A stretch of DNA of 64,000 bases from Cyclobacteriaceae bacterium (GTDB lineage: Bacteria > Bacteroidota > Bacteroidia > Cytophagales > Cyclobacteriaceae): assembly GCA_023151255.1 (NCBI GenBank), contig JAKLJG010000001.1, positions 152,568 to 216,567 on the forward strand, given 5' to 3'. A program made the position numbers and the translations under genes. Within the stretch, counting starts at the first letter, position 1. Each line of letters begins with the position of its first letter. Below the pieces are notes generated by a model. The model was given only the letters and a program-made list of their open reading frames with translations, did no database searches and was not told where the DNA came from. This document shows, one piece after another, positions 28,908 to 36,719 of this stretch.

Positions 28908-29903
28908 ATGGAATTAGAAGGTGTAGCACTCTTGTTTGTTGTCTTTGCAGGAATTATCCTGTTTTTCATCTTTCTGTATTTCGTTCCTATTAACCTGTGG
29001 ATAACAGCCCTGTTCAGCGGGGTGCGTGTGGGGTTGTTCGAACTGGTCTTCATGCGCATTCGTAAAGTACCCCCGCGGGTCATTGTCGAGTCGCTGATCA
29101 CGGCCACCAAAGCGGGGTTGAAGCTTACTTCTACCGAACTAGAAACCCACTACCTTGCTGGTGGTAATGTACCCAATGTTATCCGGGCACTAATTTCAGC
29201 CGAGAAGGCCAACATCCATCTCGACTTTAAGCAGGCTACTGCTATTGATCTTGCAGGTCGCGATGTGTTTGAAGCCGTGCAGATTTCGGTTAATCCTAAA
29301 GTGATCACCACACCTAAGGTAGCGGCTGTTGCGGCCGATGGTATTCAGCTTATCGCCATTGCGCGGGTAACGGTACGGGCGGCCATTCAGCAACTGGTGG
29401 GGGGTGCCGGTGAAGACACCATCCTGGCCCGGGTTGGCGAGGGTATAGTAACAGCTATCGGTTCGGCCAAATCACACAAAGAGGTGTTGGAAAATCCGGA
29501 TAAAATTTCAAAAGTTGTTCTATCAAGGGGACTTGACGCGGGCACGGCCTTCCAAATTCTCTCCATTGATATTGCCGATGTGGATGTAGGTGCCAACATC
29601 GGGGCCAAGTTGCAGATTGATCAGGCCTCGGCCGATTTGAAAGTAGCTGAAGCAAAAGCTGAAGAAAGGCGCGCCATGGCCGTTGCGCTGGAGCAGGAAA
29701 TGAAAGCCAAGGCGCAGGAAGCACGCGCCAATGTTATCCAGGCCGAAGCCGAGATTCCAAAAGCTATTGCCGAAGCCTTCATCAAAGGAAACCTGGGTGT
29801 AATGGATTACTACCGGATGCAAAATGTACAGGCCGATACGGGCATGCGGCAGTCTATTTCCGATTCAGGTAAGGGATCGAGCAATGCACCGAAAAAAGAT
29901 TAA
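28908..29903 (+). CDS. floA: Flotillin-like protein FloA
   Basis: FloA is a membrane scaffold that forms ordered microdomains. The 331-residue protein begins with a hydrophobic hairpin (~5-45), followed by an SPFH-like domain containing [16 protein letters not shown] (~55-70) and [20 protein letters not shown] sequence (~168-185). An Ala/Glu-rich coiled coil (~230-285, for example [12 protein letters not shown]) ends the fold, with a short polar tail. Length and plan match FloA/YqfA. It pairs with nfeD upstream and is closed by the terminator at 29909-29929. Confidence 0.95.
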   Translation: MELEGVALLFVVFAGIILFFIFLYFVPINLWITALFSGVRVGLFELVFMRIRKVPPRVIVESLITATKAGLKLTSTELETHYLAGGNVPNVIRALISAEKANIHLDFKQATAIDLAGRDVFEAVQISVNPKVITTPKVAAVAADGIQLIAIARVTVRAAIQQLVGGAGEDTILARVGEGIVTAIGSAKSHKEVLENPDKISKVVLSRGLDAGTAFQILSIDIADVDVGANIGAKLQIDQASADLKVAEAKAEERRAMAVALEQEMKAKAQEARANVIQAEAEIPKAIAEAFIKGNLGVMDYYRMQNVQADTGMRQSISDSGKGSSNAPKKD

Positions 29904-29908
29904 CGAAT

Positions 29909-29929
29909 AAAGGGGCTTCGGCCCCTTTT
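29909..29929. terminator. Bidirectional terminator between floA and the WG-repeat gene
   Basis: AAAGGGGC-TTCG-GCCCCTTTT forms a GC-rich stem closed by a C(UUCG)G tetraloop, with a T-run after it on the plus strand and TTTATT after it on the minus strand. It starts 5 bases after the floA stop and overlaps the stop codon of the convergent WG-repeat gene by two bases. Confidence 0.85.
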
Positions 29930-32042
29930 ACTTTATCTCTTCCCACGGCTTTATTAAAAGCCCGACATAGCTACCAGCCGGAGTAAAAAAAAGATAATCA
30001 TAAATAAGCGGAATGGTGGTAAGGCCGTTCAAATCAACAAGTCCGTATTTTCCATGCTGGGCTACAATGACAAAGCCGTTGTTTAAATCGGTTACCGATT
30101 CGTATTTCGGATAAAGCAATACATCGCCTTGCGGGCTACTCAGGCCAAACGAGCCATCTGACTTTAAGAGAATTCTTCCGCCCTTTAGTACAGTCAGTTC
30201 ATCGTAACGGGTTGGCAAAACCTGTTCGCCTGTTTTATTAATCAGTCCGTATTTTCCGTTCAATTTTATCTGGCAGTAACCGGCTTCGTATGGAGAAACG
30301 CTTTCATACACGGGTTGCACCACAATTTTGTCATCGTGGTTAATAAATCCCCACTTGTTGCGGATTTTAATGGGTGCCAGTCCTTCGTTGAATGGTTTGG
30401 CTTCTTCGTAGCGGTTTGGAATCATCAGCCGGGCCTGGTTATCAATAAAGCCGTATCGGCCGTTGCGTTTTATCATGCGCAATCCTTCGGTGGCTGGCCA
30501 CACCAATTCTGTTTTTTCTGTAGGGGGTAGTTCGCGCGAAACAATCTGCCCGTTTATATTGATGATCCATTTGCCTCCATCCGAAACATGTTCAGTTATT
30601 GTTTCGTGTTCAATATGTATTTTGTTGGTGGTGAAATACAATACATTTCCGTTAAAGGCTTTCAGGATACTGAGATCGCCAGCTTGCTCCAGGTAACGGT
30701 CATGTGCAATGATCCGGATGGGGTTGGGTTGTGGGGTTACTATCCATTTTCCCTCATCGGATATGATCCCGTGCTGCCCCCTGAATTTAACTACCAGCAG
30801 GTTGTTTTTGATATCAATCAGGCTGTCGAACACACAGGCAATTTGCTCATCGCCATCTTTATTAATGGCGCCCTGATAACCGTTTTCGATAGCCCGGAAA
30901 AGATAATCGTTAAGTTTACCGATATGGTTATAGGTTTTTTTGGTGATACGTTGACCGGAAAAATTATAAAGCGACCATTTCAGGGTGCCTGAAAAATTTT
31001 CAGCAACGAAAAAATGGGTGCTGCCGATGGTGACCTTAGTGTATGCGGCCGGCAGAACTACTGTGCCGTTACTTCGAATGATACCTTTTTTAGCCCCATC
31101 AGAAAAAACAGCCATCTGATTGGTGAACCTGGACATGGCGTTGAACCGATTGGCAGTTACCGGATTAAGCTGTTCATCCAGCAGTTCCGTTCCTTGAGTG
31201 GTAACTAATTTATAGCGTCCATCGCCTAATCCGACAAGCGAATCACCTTCCAGTTTTTTAGTAATGGTATTGGATGAAGAGAGTACAATCCATTCCTCTG
31301 GAAGTCTTCCGTACCAGCTGTTGTTTTCCGGTTTGATTTCGCGGTAAACAGCTTCTTTAATAATTGTGCCATCGCGGTTTATCAGGCCCTGCCGGCCGTC
31401 CTGGTAAAAGATGGCACGGTCGTTTTGCAATTGGCTGATGCTGTCGATCACAAAATCGGTAATCGCTTTTCCGTTTTCTGTAAACAAAGCGGTTTTACCC
31501 GCTGCATTTTGTACGGCATACCGCAGGCTGCCCAGCGGGTAGATATTGCGGTACAGGGCAGGGAGTATGGTTTTATTTTCAAGGTCAATCAACCCGTATT
31601 TTAACTGATTGTCTTTGTCAAGTGTGTAGGTTATCGCTCGCAGGCCATGAAGTTTAATGCCAGTGTAGTTAAACGGGATGATGATTTTTCCTTCAACAGA
31701 AAGGCAGCCGGTTTTAATTCGAAAGGTTGCCGGTGATTGCTTTACAGCCAGGATGTGCCGGCTGTCTCCCGGCAATAACTTGTCGTAATCAGCTGATGTA
31801 ATCCGCTGATTAGAAGTAGTGATAAGTCCCCATTTTCCGTTTAACCGGTAACCGGTAACGGTGGAAATTATAGAGAACGAATTGTCACTCCAGCCGAGGG
31901 CTTCATAGGTGGCAGGGATTACTACCACTCCTTGTTTTGTACGCAAGCCAATTTTCCCGCCTTCTTCAAAAGGCTGAAAGGTATCGGCCTGGGCCTGTGT
32001 AATGTGCGTAAGAAAAGTAAGCAGTAGGGTAACCAATCGCAT
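29928..32042 (-). CDS. WG-repeat protein, secreted
   Basis: This ~704-residue protein consists of WG (KWG-type) repeats after a signal peptide (ends HITQAQA, ~19). More than ten units of the form G.(Y/W)G(L/F)I(N/D)..G...(I/L)P..Y are visible, for example NGKYGLINKTGEQVLPTRYD and GKYGLVDLNGLTTIPLIYD near the C terminus. WG repeats are thought to form a beta-structured binding module; the ligand is unknown. The start chosen is ATG at 32040-32042, which puts the signal peptide at the N terminus. A TTG three codons upstream overlaps a -7 element, so the mRNA may be nearly leaderless. Confidence 0.85.
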   Translation of the reverse strand: MRLVTLLLTFLTHITQAQADTFQPFEEGGKIGLRTKQGVVVIPATYEALGWSDNSFSIISTVTGYRLNGKWGLITTSNQRITSADYDKLLPGDSRHILAVKQSPATFRIKTGCLSVEGKIIIPFNYTGIKLHGLRAITYTLDKDNQLKYGLIDLENKTILPALYRNIYPLGSLRYAVQNAAGKTALFTENGKAITDFVIDSISQLQNDRAIFYQDGRQGLINRDGTIIKEAVYREIKPENNSWYGRLPEEWIVLSSSNTITKKLEGDSLVGLGDGRYKLVTTQGTELLDEQLNPVTANRFNAMSRFTNQMAVFSDGAKKGIIRSNGTVVLPAAYTKVTIGSTHFFVAENFSGTLKWSLYNFSGQRITKKTYNHIGKLNDYLFRAIENGYQGAINKDGDEQIACVFDSLIDIKNNLLVVKFRGQHGIISDEGKWIVTPQPNPIRIIAHDRYLEQAGDLSILKAFNGNVLYFTTNKIHIEHETITEHVSDGGKWIININGQIVSRELPPTEKTELVWPATEGLRMIKRNGRYGFIDNQARLMIPNRYEEAKPFNEGLAPIKIRNKWGFINHDDKIVVQPVYESVSPYEAGYCQIKLNGKYGLINKTGEQVLPTRYDELTVLKGGRILLKSDGSFGLSSPQGDVLLYPKYESVTDLNNGFVIVAQHGKYGLVDLNGLTTIPLIYDYLFFTPAGSYVGLLIKPWEEIK

Positions 32043-32048
32043 GGCGGG

Positions 32049-32056
32049 CAAATATA
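32049..32056 (-). promoter_or_regulatory. -7 element immediately before the WG-repeat gene
   Basis: On the minus strand TATATTTG matches TAnnTTTG perfectly, with its last base only 6 bases before the ATG. If used, the transcript would have little or no leader. No -33 TTG is evident. Confidence 0.35.
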
Positions 32057-32103
32057 AGCCTGTATGGATAAAGGATCATAGGCCTTCGATTCAACCGGTT
32101 TTT

Positions 32104-32111
32104 TATCTTTG
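32104..32111 (+). promoter_or_regulatory. -7 element of the lipoprotein gene at 32146
   Basis: TATCTTTG is a perfect -7 match 34 bases before the ATG and is identical to the elements used before rplC and rpsH. The upstream -33 region is weak. Confidence 0.45.
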
Positions 32112-32145
32112 TGAGATAATTTATAGTTGTTGATTGATACGTGAA

Positions 32146-32834
32146 ATGAGATTTGTTTCAATCCCGTTTTTACTCACTTTCTTTCTTGTTGGTTGCGATA
32201 GAGAGGATAATAGCCTTACTGTAACATTTACCGGAACCGTGCGGCACATATCAACAAACGAAATTGTACCGGATGTGTTGCTGGAATTGATTGTAATCGA
32301 TGACGATATACCCTTTGACAGGGGGAATCCCGGGGGGAAGATAGTGCGCACGGATTCTATTACGACAAACGAACAGGGCGTTTATATTTATTCAATACCT
32401 GTTAATGAGTTGCCGAAAAATGCATCGTATTTCATACGCCTTATAACGGACAGCCTGTTGCACATTGATAAGAATTCCCCCTTCCCCTGCATGGCAGACG
32501 GTGTAATTTTCAGTATTTAATTTTTGATAAAGTGGATAGAAGCAACGAGATCAATCATATACTGGTTGATCACCCAACCTTTTTTCAGGTACGGTTTGAT
32601 AAGATTGATCACCTTGCTACCAACCGCCTTGAATTTTCATTTTGCCTTGATGTTTACGAAACAACTCTTGAGAATCCTGACCTCCACGTCACCAGAAAAT
32701 TGCCCTTTCATTATTTTAAAAAGGTAAACCTGCATTATACCATTATCAGCGAAAGTGGCGAACGTACCGGAAATTGGTTGATGGATATTCCGTTGAATCA
32801 GAATGACACGACCAAGGTACTGGTTGAGTACTGA
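32146..32834 (+). pseudogene. Lipoprotein gene interrupted by a frameshift
   Basis: The first part (32146-32520, 124 residues) has a lipoprotein signal (FLLTFFLVGC, ~8-17) and a beta-rich domain resembling carboxypeptidase-regulatory/Ig-like folds (VTFTGTVRHISTNEIVPDV, ~27-45). It ends at a TAA. The reading frame one base back is open from 32472 to a stop at 32834 and encodes a continuing beta-strand-like sequence (HYTIISESGERTGNWLMDIP) with no start signal of its own. The simplest reading is one ~229-residue protein split by a one-base shift between 32472 and 32520. It could be a true mutation or a sequencing error near the C-runs at 32477-32487. The family is not recognised. Confidence 0.6.
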
Positions 32835-32839
32835 CCAGC

Positions 32840-33511
32840 TTATCCTTGATTTGATGCAATCAGCGTTTGCACTTTTTCCCAATCCATCAACGTATCAACA
32901 TCAACCTCACCCCTCGGGAAGGAAATAAAGGCAGCCTTGTTTCTATGCGCTTCAAATACTGATTTGGCGCCCTGGTCATCGCGTAGTTTTTCGAGGGAAG
33001 AAAAAAAACGTTTACCAAAGAGGCACGGAACCCCGAAGGCTTCGGCATACCTCGAAGCAATAAGTTGGCTTCCTTTTTTTCTGAATGCGGCTCTCAATTT
33101 CCTGAAATGCCCGGCCTCCAGAAGTGGCTGGTCGCACACCGACAGGATAACCGCCTCGGCATTCGAAAACTTTTCCTTAGCAAACTGTAAACCGGCTTTT
33201 ATTGAACTTCCAATACCTTTTTTCCAGTCGGCATGAATGCAGGTGTGCACGGGCAGATTGTTAATTGCCCTTTGTACCTCTTCAGCTTGTGAACCCAACA
33301 CCACTACAACCGGTCCGCTTTTACTCTCAAGAGCGCTCCTGGTGATGCGGTGAATTAGTGTTTCGCCTTGAACCTGCAAGAGTTGTTTGGGTTGGCCTAG
33401 CCGGGAAGAAGAGCCGGCAGCGAGGATGATTATGGGTATAACAGGTGGCTCACCCCCGTCCTTACTTCGTTTGGAAACCCCTTCGCTGCTTTTTTTTGCA
33501 CGTCCGGTCAT
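32840..33511 (-). CDS. MocA-like nucleotidyltransferase (molybdenum cofactor cytidylyltransferase family)
   Basis: The 223-residue protein has the NTP-transferase signature AAGSSSRLGQPKQLL (~31-45) and later VCDQPLL (~124-130), as in MocA/MobA-type enzymes. MocA converts Moco to the cytosine dinucleotide form that xanthine oxidase-family enzymes with separate subunits use. A ~22-residue basic, polar N-terminal extension precedes the fold. It lies 24 bases downstream of xdhC on the same strand, and the molybdenum hydroxylase genes are nearby, which supports the assignment over a generic sugar nucleotidyltransferase. Confidence 0.85.
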   Translation of the reverse strand: MTGRAKKSSEGVSKRSKDGGEPPVIPIIILAAGSSSRLGQPKQLLQVQGETLIHRITRSALESKSGPVVVVLGSQAEEVQRAINNLPVHTCIHADWKKGIGSSIKAGLQFAKEKFSNAEAVILSVCDQPLLEAGHFRKLRAAFRKKGSQLIASRYAEAFGVPCLFGKRFFSSLEKLRDDQGAKSVFEAHRNKAAFISFPRGEVDVDTLMDWEKVQTLIASNQG

Positions 33512-33535
33512 CTCGTTATCCTGTGCAGTCGGCTT

Positions 33536-34720
33536 TCAGTGTCCGGAGATTTTTTGTTTGCTGGATTTGACTCCCGGAGAATTTTCCAGAAATACCTGCT
33601 TAAAAATCTGATCGCTCTTCGTGTCGCGCTGGTGGATAGGACTGCTTCGGTATTTCAGAAATCCGCCAGAGCGGTTGGTGAACTTGCTTTGAATTTCGGC
33701 CACAATCGACACGGCTATCTCATCCGGGGTTTCGGCACCGATATCCAGCCCGATGGGGGAGTGGATGCGGTGGAGGTCATTCGTGCTTAAAGTAATTCCT
33801 TCTTTTTTGAATTCGTCCAGCATTTTATCAAACCGTTTGCGCGGGCCGAGCAGACCGATATAAGGCGTTTCTGTATTAAGCAGCTTTTTCAAAACATCCC
33901 GGTCGTATTCGTAGTTATGCGACATCAGCACACAGGCGGTGTATGGGGTTATGGTAAAATCCCGGTCAATAAATTCACGCTGGCAGAGTGAAAGCTTGTC
34001 GGCTGTTGGAAAAAATACGGGCGCAATGTGCGCCACGCATTCATCGGTTACCTGAACGTTCCAGCCCAGAGATTTGGCTAGTTCACTTACCGGCCGGGCA
34101 TCGAAGCCACCGCCAAAAATGATAAGTGAAATGGCAGGCTGAATAAGTTCGAGGAAGACATCCGTGTCGTTATAGGTTTCTATACGGCTGGCGCGGTTAT
34201 CTGTTAAAGCCGGTAAGTCTTCAGTAATCAAAGCGGTGATATCCTGGCTAAACCCATTAAAAAGGAGTTGCCTGCCTTCATCCATCAGTAGTTTGCTGCC
34301 TGTTAATTCTCCTTTGCAGGCCGTAGCCAGCAACACAGGTTCATTCCGGCTGATGATCTTTTCAAACAGCAAAATTGGATTGTGGGGTGATGAAGGTTCG
34401 ATTGGTTCAATCAGTACATCAATGACCCCGTTGCATCCCAACCCGATACCCAGGTTCTGGTTGCTCTCCTCGCGTGTGTCATACGTAACGGTCATCGGTT
34501 TTTTATCCATCATTACCTGCCGGGCCTTGCGCAGGGCATCGCCTTCCAGGCAACCCCCGCTAATGGAACCCACCCATCTGCCGTCATCGGTAATGAGCAT
34601 GCGGGCCCCGGGGCTGCGGTACGATGAGCCGTGCACACGCACCACGGTGGCCAAGGCGGCTTTGCGCAGGTCACCATCGATAGCCTTAAAGGCCGCTACG
34701 ATGATTTTCAGTTCTTTCAC
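33536..34720 (-). CDS. XdhC/CoxI family molybdenum hydroxylase maturation factor
   Basis: XdhC-type proteins bind Moco, help its sulfuration and hand it to xanthine dehydrogenase-like enzymes. The 394-residue protein has both family domains: an N-terminal XdhC_CoxI domain with VRVHGSSYRSPGARMLI (~27-43) and SISGGCLEGDAL (~52-63), and a C-terminal Rossmann-like domain with IIFGGGFDARPVSELAKSLGW (~196-216) and HSPIGLDIGAETPDEIAVSI (~318-337). The start is GTG at 34718-34720. A Lys-rich tail of ~35 residues follows the fold. It is coupled to the mocA-like gene and would serve the IorB/IorA enzyme at 36.7-39.4 kb. Confidence 0.9.
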   Translation of the reverse strand: MKELKIIVAAFKAIDGDLRKAALATVVRVHGSSYRSPGARMLITDDGRWVGSISGGCLEGDALRKARQVMMDKKPMTVTYDTREESNQNLGIGLGCNGVIDVLIEPIEPSSPHNPILLFEKIISRNEPVLLATACKGELTGSKLLMDEGRQLLFNGFSQDITALITEDLPALTDNRASRIETYNDTDVFLELIQPAISLIIFGGGFDARPVSELAKSLGWNVQVTDECVAHIAPVFFPTADKLSLCQREFIDRDFTITPYTACVLMSHNYEYDRDVLKKLLNTETPYIGLLGPRKRFDKMLDEFKKEGITLSTNDLHRIHSPIGLDIGAETPDEIAVSIVAEIQSKFTNRSGGFLKYRSSPIHQRDTKSDQIFKQVFLENSPGVKSSKQKISGH

Positions 34721-34760
34721 AAGTTGAAATTACTTAATCAGACGAGATAAATTAATGCTT

Positions 34761-35069
34761 TCAGGGCTTAATTATATCGACAGAAATAACATTTATTAAT
34801 TCAGGTCCTCCGCTTAACGGGTATCCCTTAACCCGTTTTCCTGTTACACGAACGGTTTTATTTACATAGTCATCCAGGTTACAGGTTGAGCTGGTCAGGG
34901 CATATTGCTTTTTCTTTCCGGATTCTTCCAGAGCATGCGTTCCGTACATGTAGGTGGTGAATTCCGGTTTGTAGAGCAAACCCACTGCGGTAACGCTGGT
35001 TGAAGGTATTGGCGCGGTGTTGCACCCCATAACAACAATTGCGAATAGGAATGCCACAGGTTTAAACAT
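34761..35069 (-). CDS. Small lipoprotein of unknown function
   Basis: The 102-residue product has a lipoprotein signal peptide with lipobox VVMGC (~12-16). The body is short and probably beta-structured (VNKTVRVTGKRVKGYPL, ~69-85), similar in feel to small OB-fold or NigD-type proteins, but I do not recognise a family. It sits between the S8 peptidase gene, whose terminator ends ~15 bases upstream of this start, and xdhC. No separate promoter was identified, so it may depend on read-through. Confidence 0.65.
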   Translation of the reverse strand: MFKPVAFLFAIVVMGCNTAPIPSTSVTAVGLLYKPEFTTYMYGTHALEESGKKKQYALTSSTCNLDDYVNKTVRVTGKRVKGYPLSGGPELINVISVDIIKP

Positions 35070-35087
35070 AGCATTATATAGATAAAA

Positions 35088-35116
35088 AAAGCCCTGACGG
35101 GATGCATCAGGGCTTT
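35088..35116 (-). terminator. Terminator after the S8 peptidase gene
   Basis: AAAGCCCTGA and TCAGGGCTTT form a perfect 10-base stem with a 9-base loop, followed on the minus strand by TTTTTTT (35084-35090). It lies 21 bases past the peptidase stop. Confidence 0.85.
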
Positions 35117-35136
35117 AAAAGCAGGCTTTTTATTTT

Positions 35137-36528
35137 TCAGAAACCGCTTACATTCAGGCGGCCACCGGTAACTGTTTTACCACTTAAGGAAGAAGTGGCA
35201 ACCGTGCTGTTCATAATGGCACTCTTTATCTGAGAGGCTGTTGCCCCGGGGTGAGATGCGGCATACAATGCTGCACCACCGCAAACGTGAGGTGTTGCCA
35301 TGGAGGTGCCGCTGTAGCTGGCATATCCGGATACAATTTGACCTTTTGAGCGCACGGGAACAGTGGAAACAATTCCGCGGCCGGGCGCACCGAGATCAAC
35401 AGTTGTGGCTCCCCAGTTGGAGAAACTTGACAATGCCCCATTACTATCAATGGACGCAACAGCTATAATGTTACTGTTATTATACGAAGCCGGATAAGAT
35501 GGACTGGCATCATTATCGTTTGTGCTGTTACCTGCCGCAGCAATAAACAGGATTCCTGCCTGGTTAGCCCGCTCAATGGCATCGTATAAACCTTGCGAAA
35601 AGCCACCCCCTCCCCAGGAGTTGTTGGTGGCAACCAAGTTAAGATTGTGGCGCTGTTTCAGATCAGTGAAATAGTCAACTGATTTTATGGCATTCGCGGT
35701 AGTACCCCCGTTGCTGCCGAGAAATTTGGCGTTCATCATTTTAACGGTCCAAACCACACCCGCAACACCGGTACCGTTACCGCCAACGCCACCGATAGTT
35801 CCGGCAACGTGTGTTCCGTGGTCATCGCTAAGTCCATCAAATACGGTATTGTTGCCACCGGCAAAATCCCATCCATACACATCATCAACATAACCGTTCC
35901 CATCATCATCAATTCCGTTGCCTGCAATTTCACCCGGGTTTTTACCTGCATTGGCTGACAGGTCGGTGTGAGTGTACATGTAACCTTCGTCAATAATGCC
36001 GACCCAAACAGAATTAGAACCGACATTACCGGCTGCCCAGGCTTCACCGGCCTGACTTCCGAACTGATTTGATGGTGAGGTAGCATCACCATACATTCCC
36101 CACAGCGATCCATTAGTATAATAGGGATCGTTGGAAGTAGCAAAGTGGGCATAAATCCAGTTGGGTTCAGCATACTCAACTTCCGGCAAGTTCCGGATCG
36201 CATTAATTGCTTCCATGGTTTCGAGTGCGGATTTCACCAGAACCAGATCGCCAGTTGCGCCTTTACGGGCCATCTCGGTTTCCATGGCCGGAGTAGCGAT
36301 GGTCTCAATAACGGTGGCCCCGATTAATGCCAGGGTTTCTGATTTGACCCGAGCGCCTTCCTGACCGCTGGATTTGAATTTGATCAGCACTTCGCCCGGA
36401 ACATATTTCGGTTGCGAGCCTGACTTTTGGATGCTTACATCTTGCGTAATTACATTTTCATCAACGCATGATGTCACGGCTATCAGTACAATCACGACTG
36501 ATAACTTTAAGGAACGTTTTAACTGCAT
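35137..36528 (-). CDS. Subtilisin-like S8 serine peptidase, lipoprotein
   Basis: This is a secreted serine protease with a lipoprotein signal (VVIVLIAVTSC, ~11-21), so it is anchored to a membrane rather than released. An inhibitor I9-like propeptide (~40-115) precedes the catalytic domain. The triad is visible: Asp in GIIDEGYM, His in DDHGTHVAGTIGG, and Ser in SGTSMATPHVCGGAA. The oxyanion-hole Asn is in AAAGNST. At 463 residues it is a compact S8A enzyme with no C-terminal T9SS domain. The start at 36528 (MQLKRSL) puts the signal peptide at the N terminus; an in-frame ATG 28 codons upstream is rejected. Its place beside molybdoenzyme genes may be coincidental. Confidence 0.92.
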   Translation of the reverse strand: MQLKRSLKLSVVIVLIAVTSCVDENVITQDVSIQKSGSQPKYVPGEVLIKFKSSGQEGARVKSETLALIGATVIETIATPAMETEMARKGATGDLVLVKSALETMEAINAIRNLPEVEYAEPNWIYAHFATSNDPYYTNGSLWGMYGDATSPSNQFGSQAGEAWAAGNVGSNSVWVGIIDEGYMYTHTDLSANAGKNPGEIAGNGIDDDGNGYVDDVYGWDFAGGNNTVFDGLSDDHGTHVAGTIGGVGGNGTGVAGVVWTVKMMNAKFLGSNGGTTANAIKSVDYFTDLKQRHNLNLVATNNSWGGGGFSQGLYDAIERANQAGILFIAAAGNSTNDNDASPSYPASYNNSNIIAVASIDSNGALSSFSNWGATTVDLGAPGRGIVSTVPVRSKGQIVSGYASYSGTSMATPHVCGGAALYAASHPGATASQIKSAIMNSTVATSSLSGKTVTGGRLNVSGF

Positions 36529-36650
36529 AGGTTTTAGGGTTTTGGTAAATAGATTAGATGAAACGAAGATAGGTTTTGTTGCGAAATGAAAAATTCTGTT
36601 TACCAAAGGCATGCTATGCCTGACTGGATTAACCTGTGAAAATCAATCAA

Positions 36651-36684
36651 AAAAAATACCCCCAACCTGATGGAGGTATTTTTT
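36651..36684 (-). terminator. Terminator after the molybdenum hydroxylase large subunit gene
   Basis: AAAAAATACC and GGTATTTTTT form a 10-base stem around a short loop in the 191 bases between the iorB-like gene and the S8 gene. On the minus strand it ends in a T-run, 36 bases past the iorB-like stop. Confidence 0.7.
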
Positions 36685-36719
36685 CGATAAAAAAAATCCG
36701 TTTAGGGTTATTTTTATCC

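Noticed and set aside
32500..32540. Programmed -1 frameshift in the lipoprotein gene
   Set aside because: No X-XXY-YYZ slippery heptamer in the right phase and no strong downstream structure; mutation or error is simpler.
34236..34727. Plus-strand open frame of 163 codons
   Set aside because: Antisense to xdhC, which has clear family motifs; the product is low in recognisable structure.
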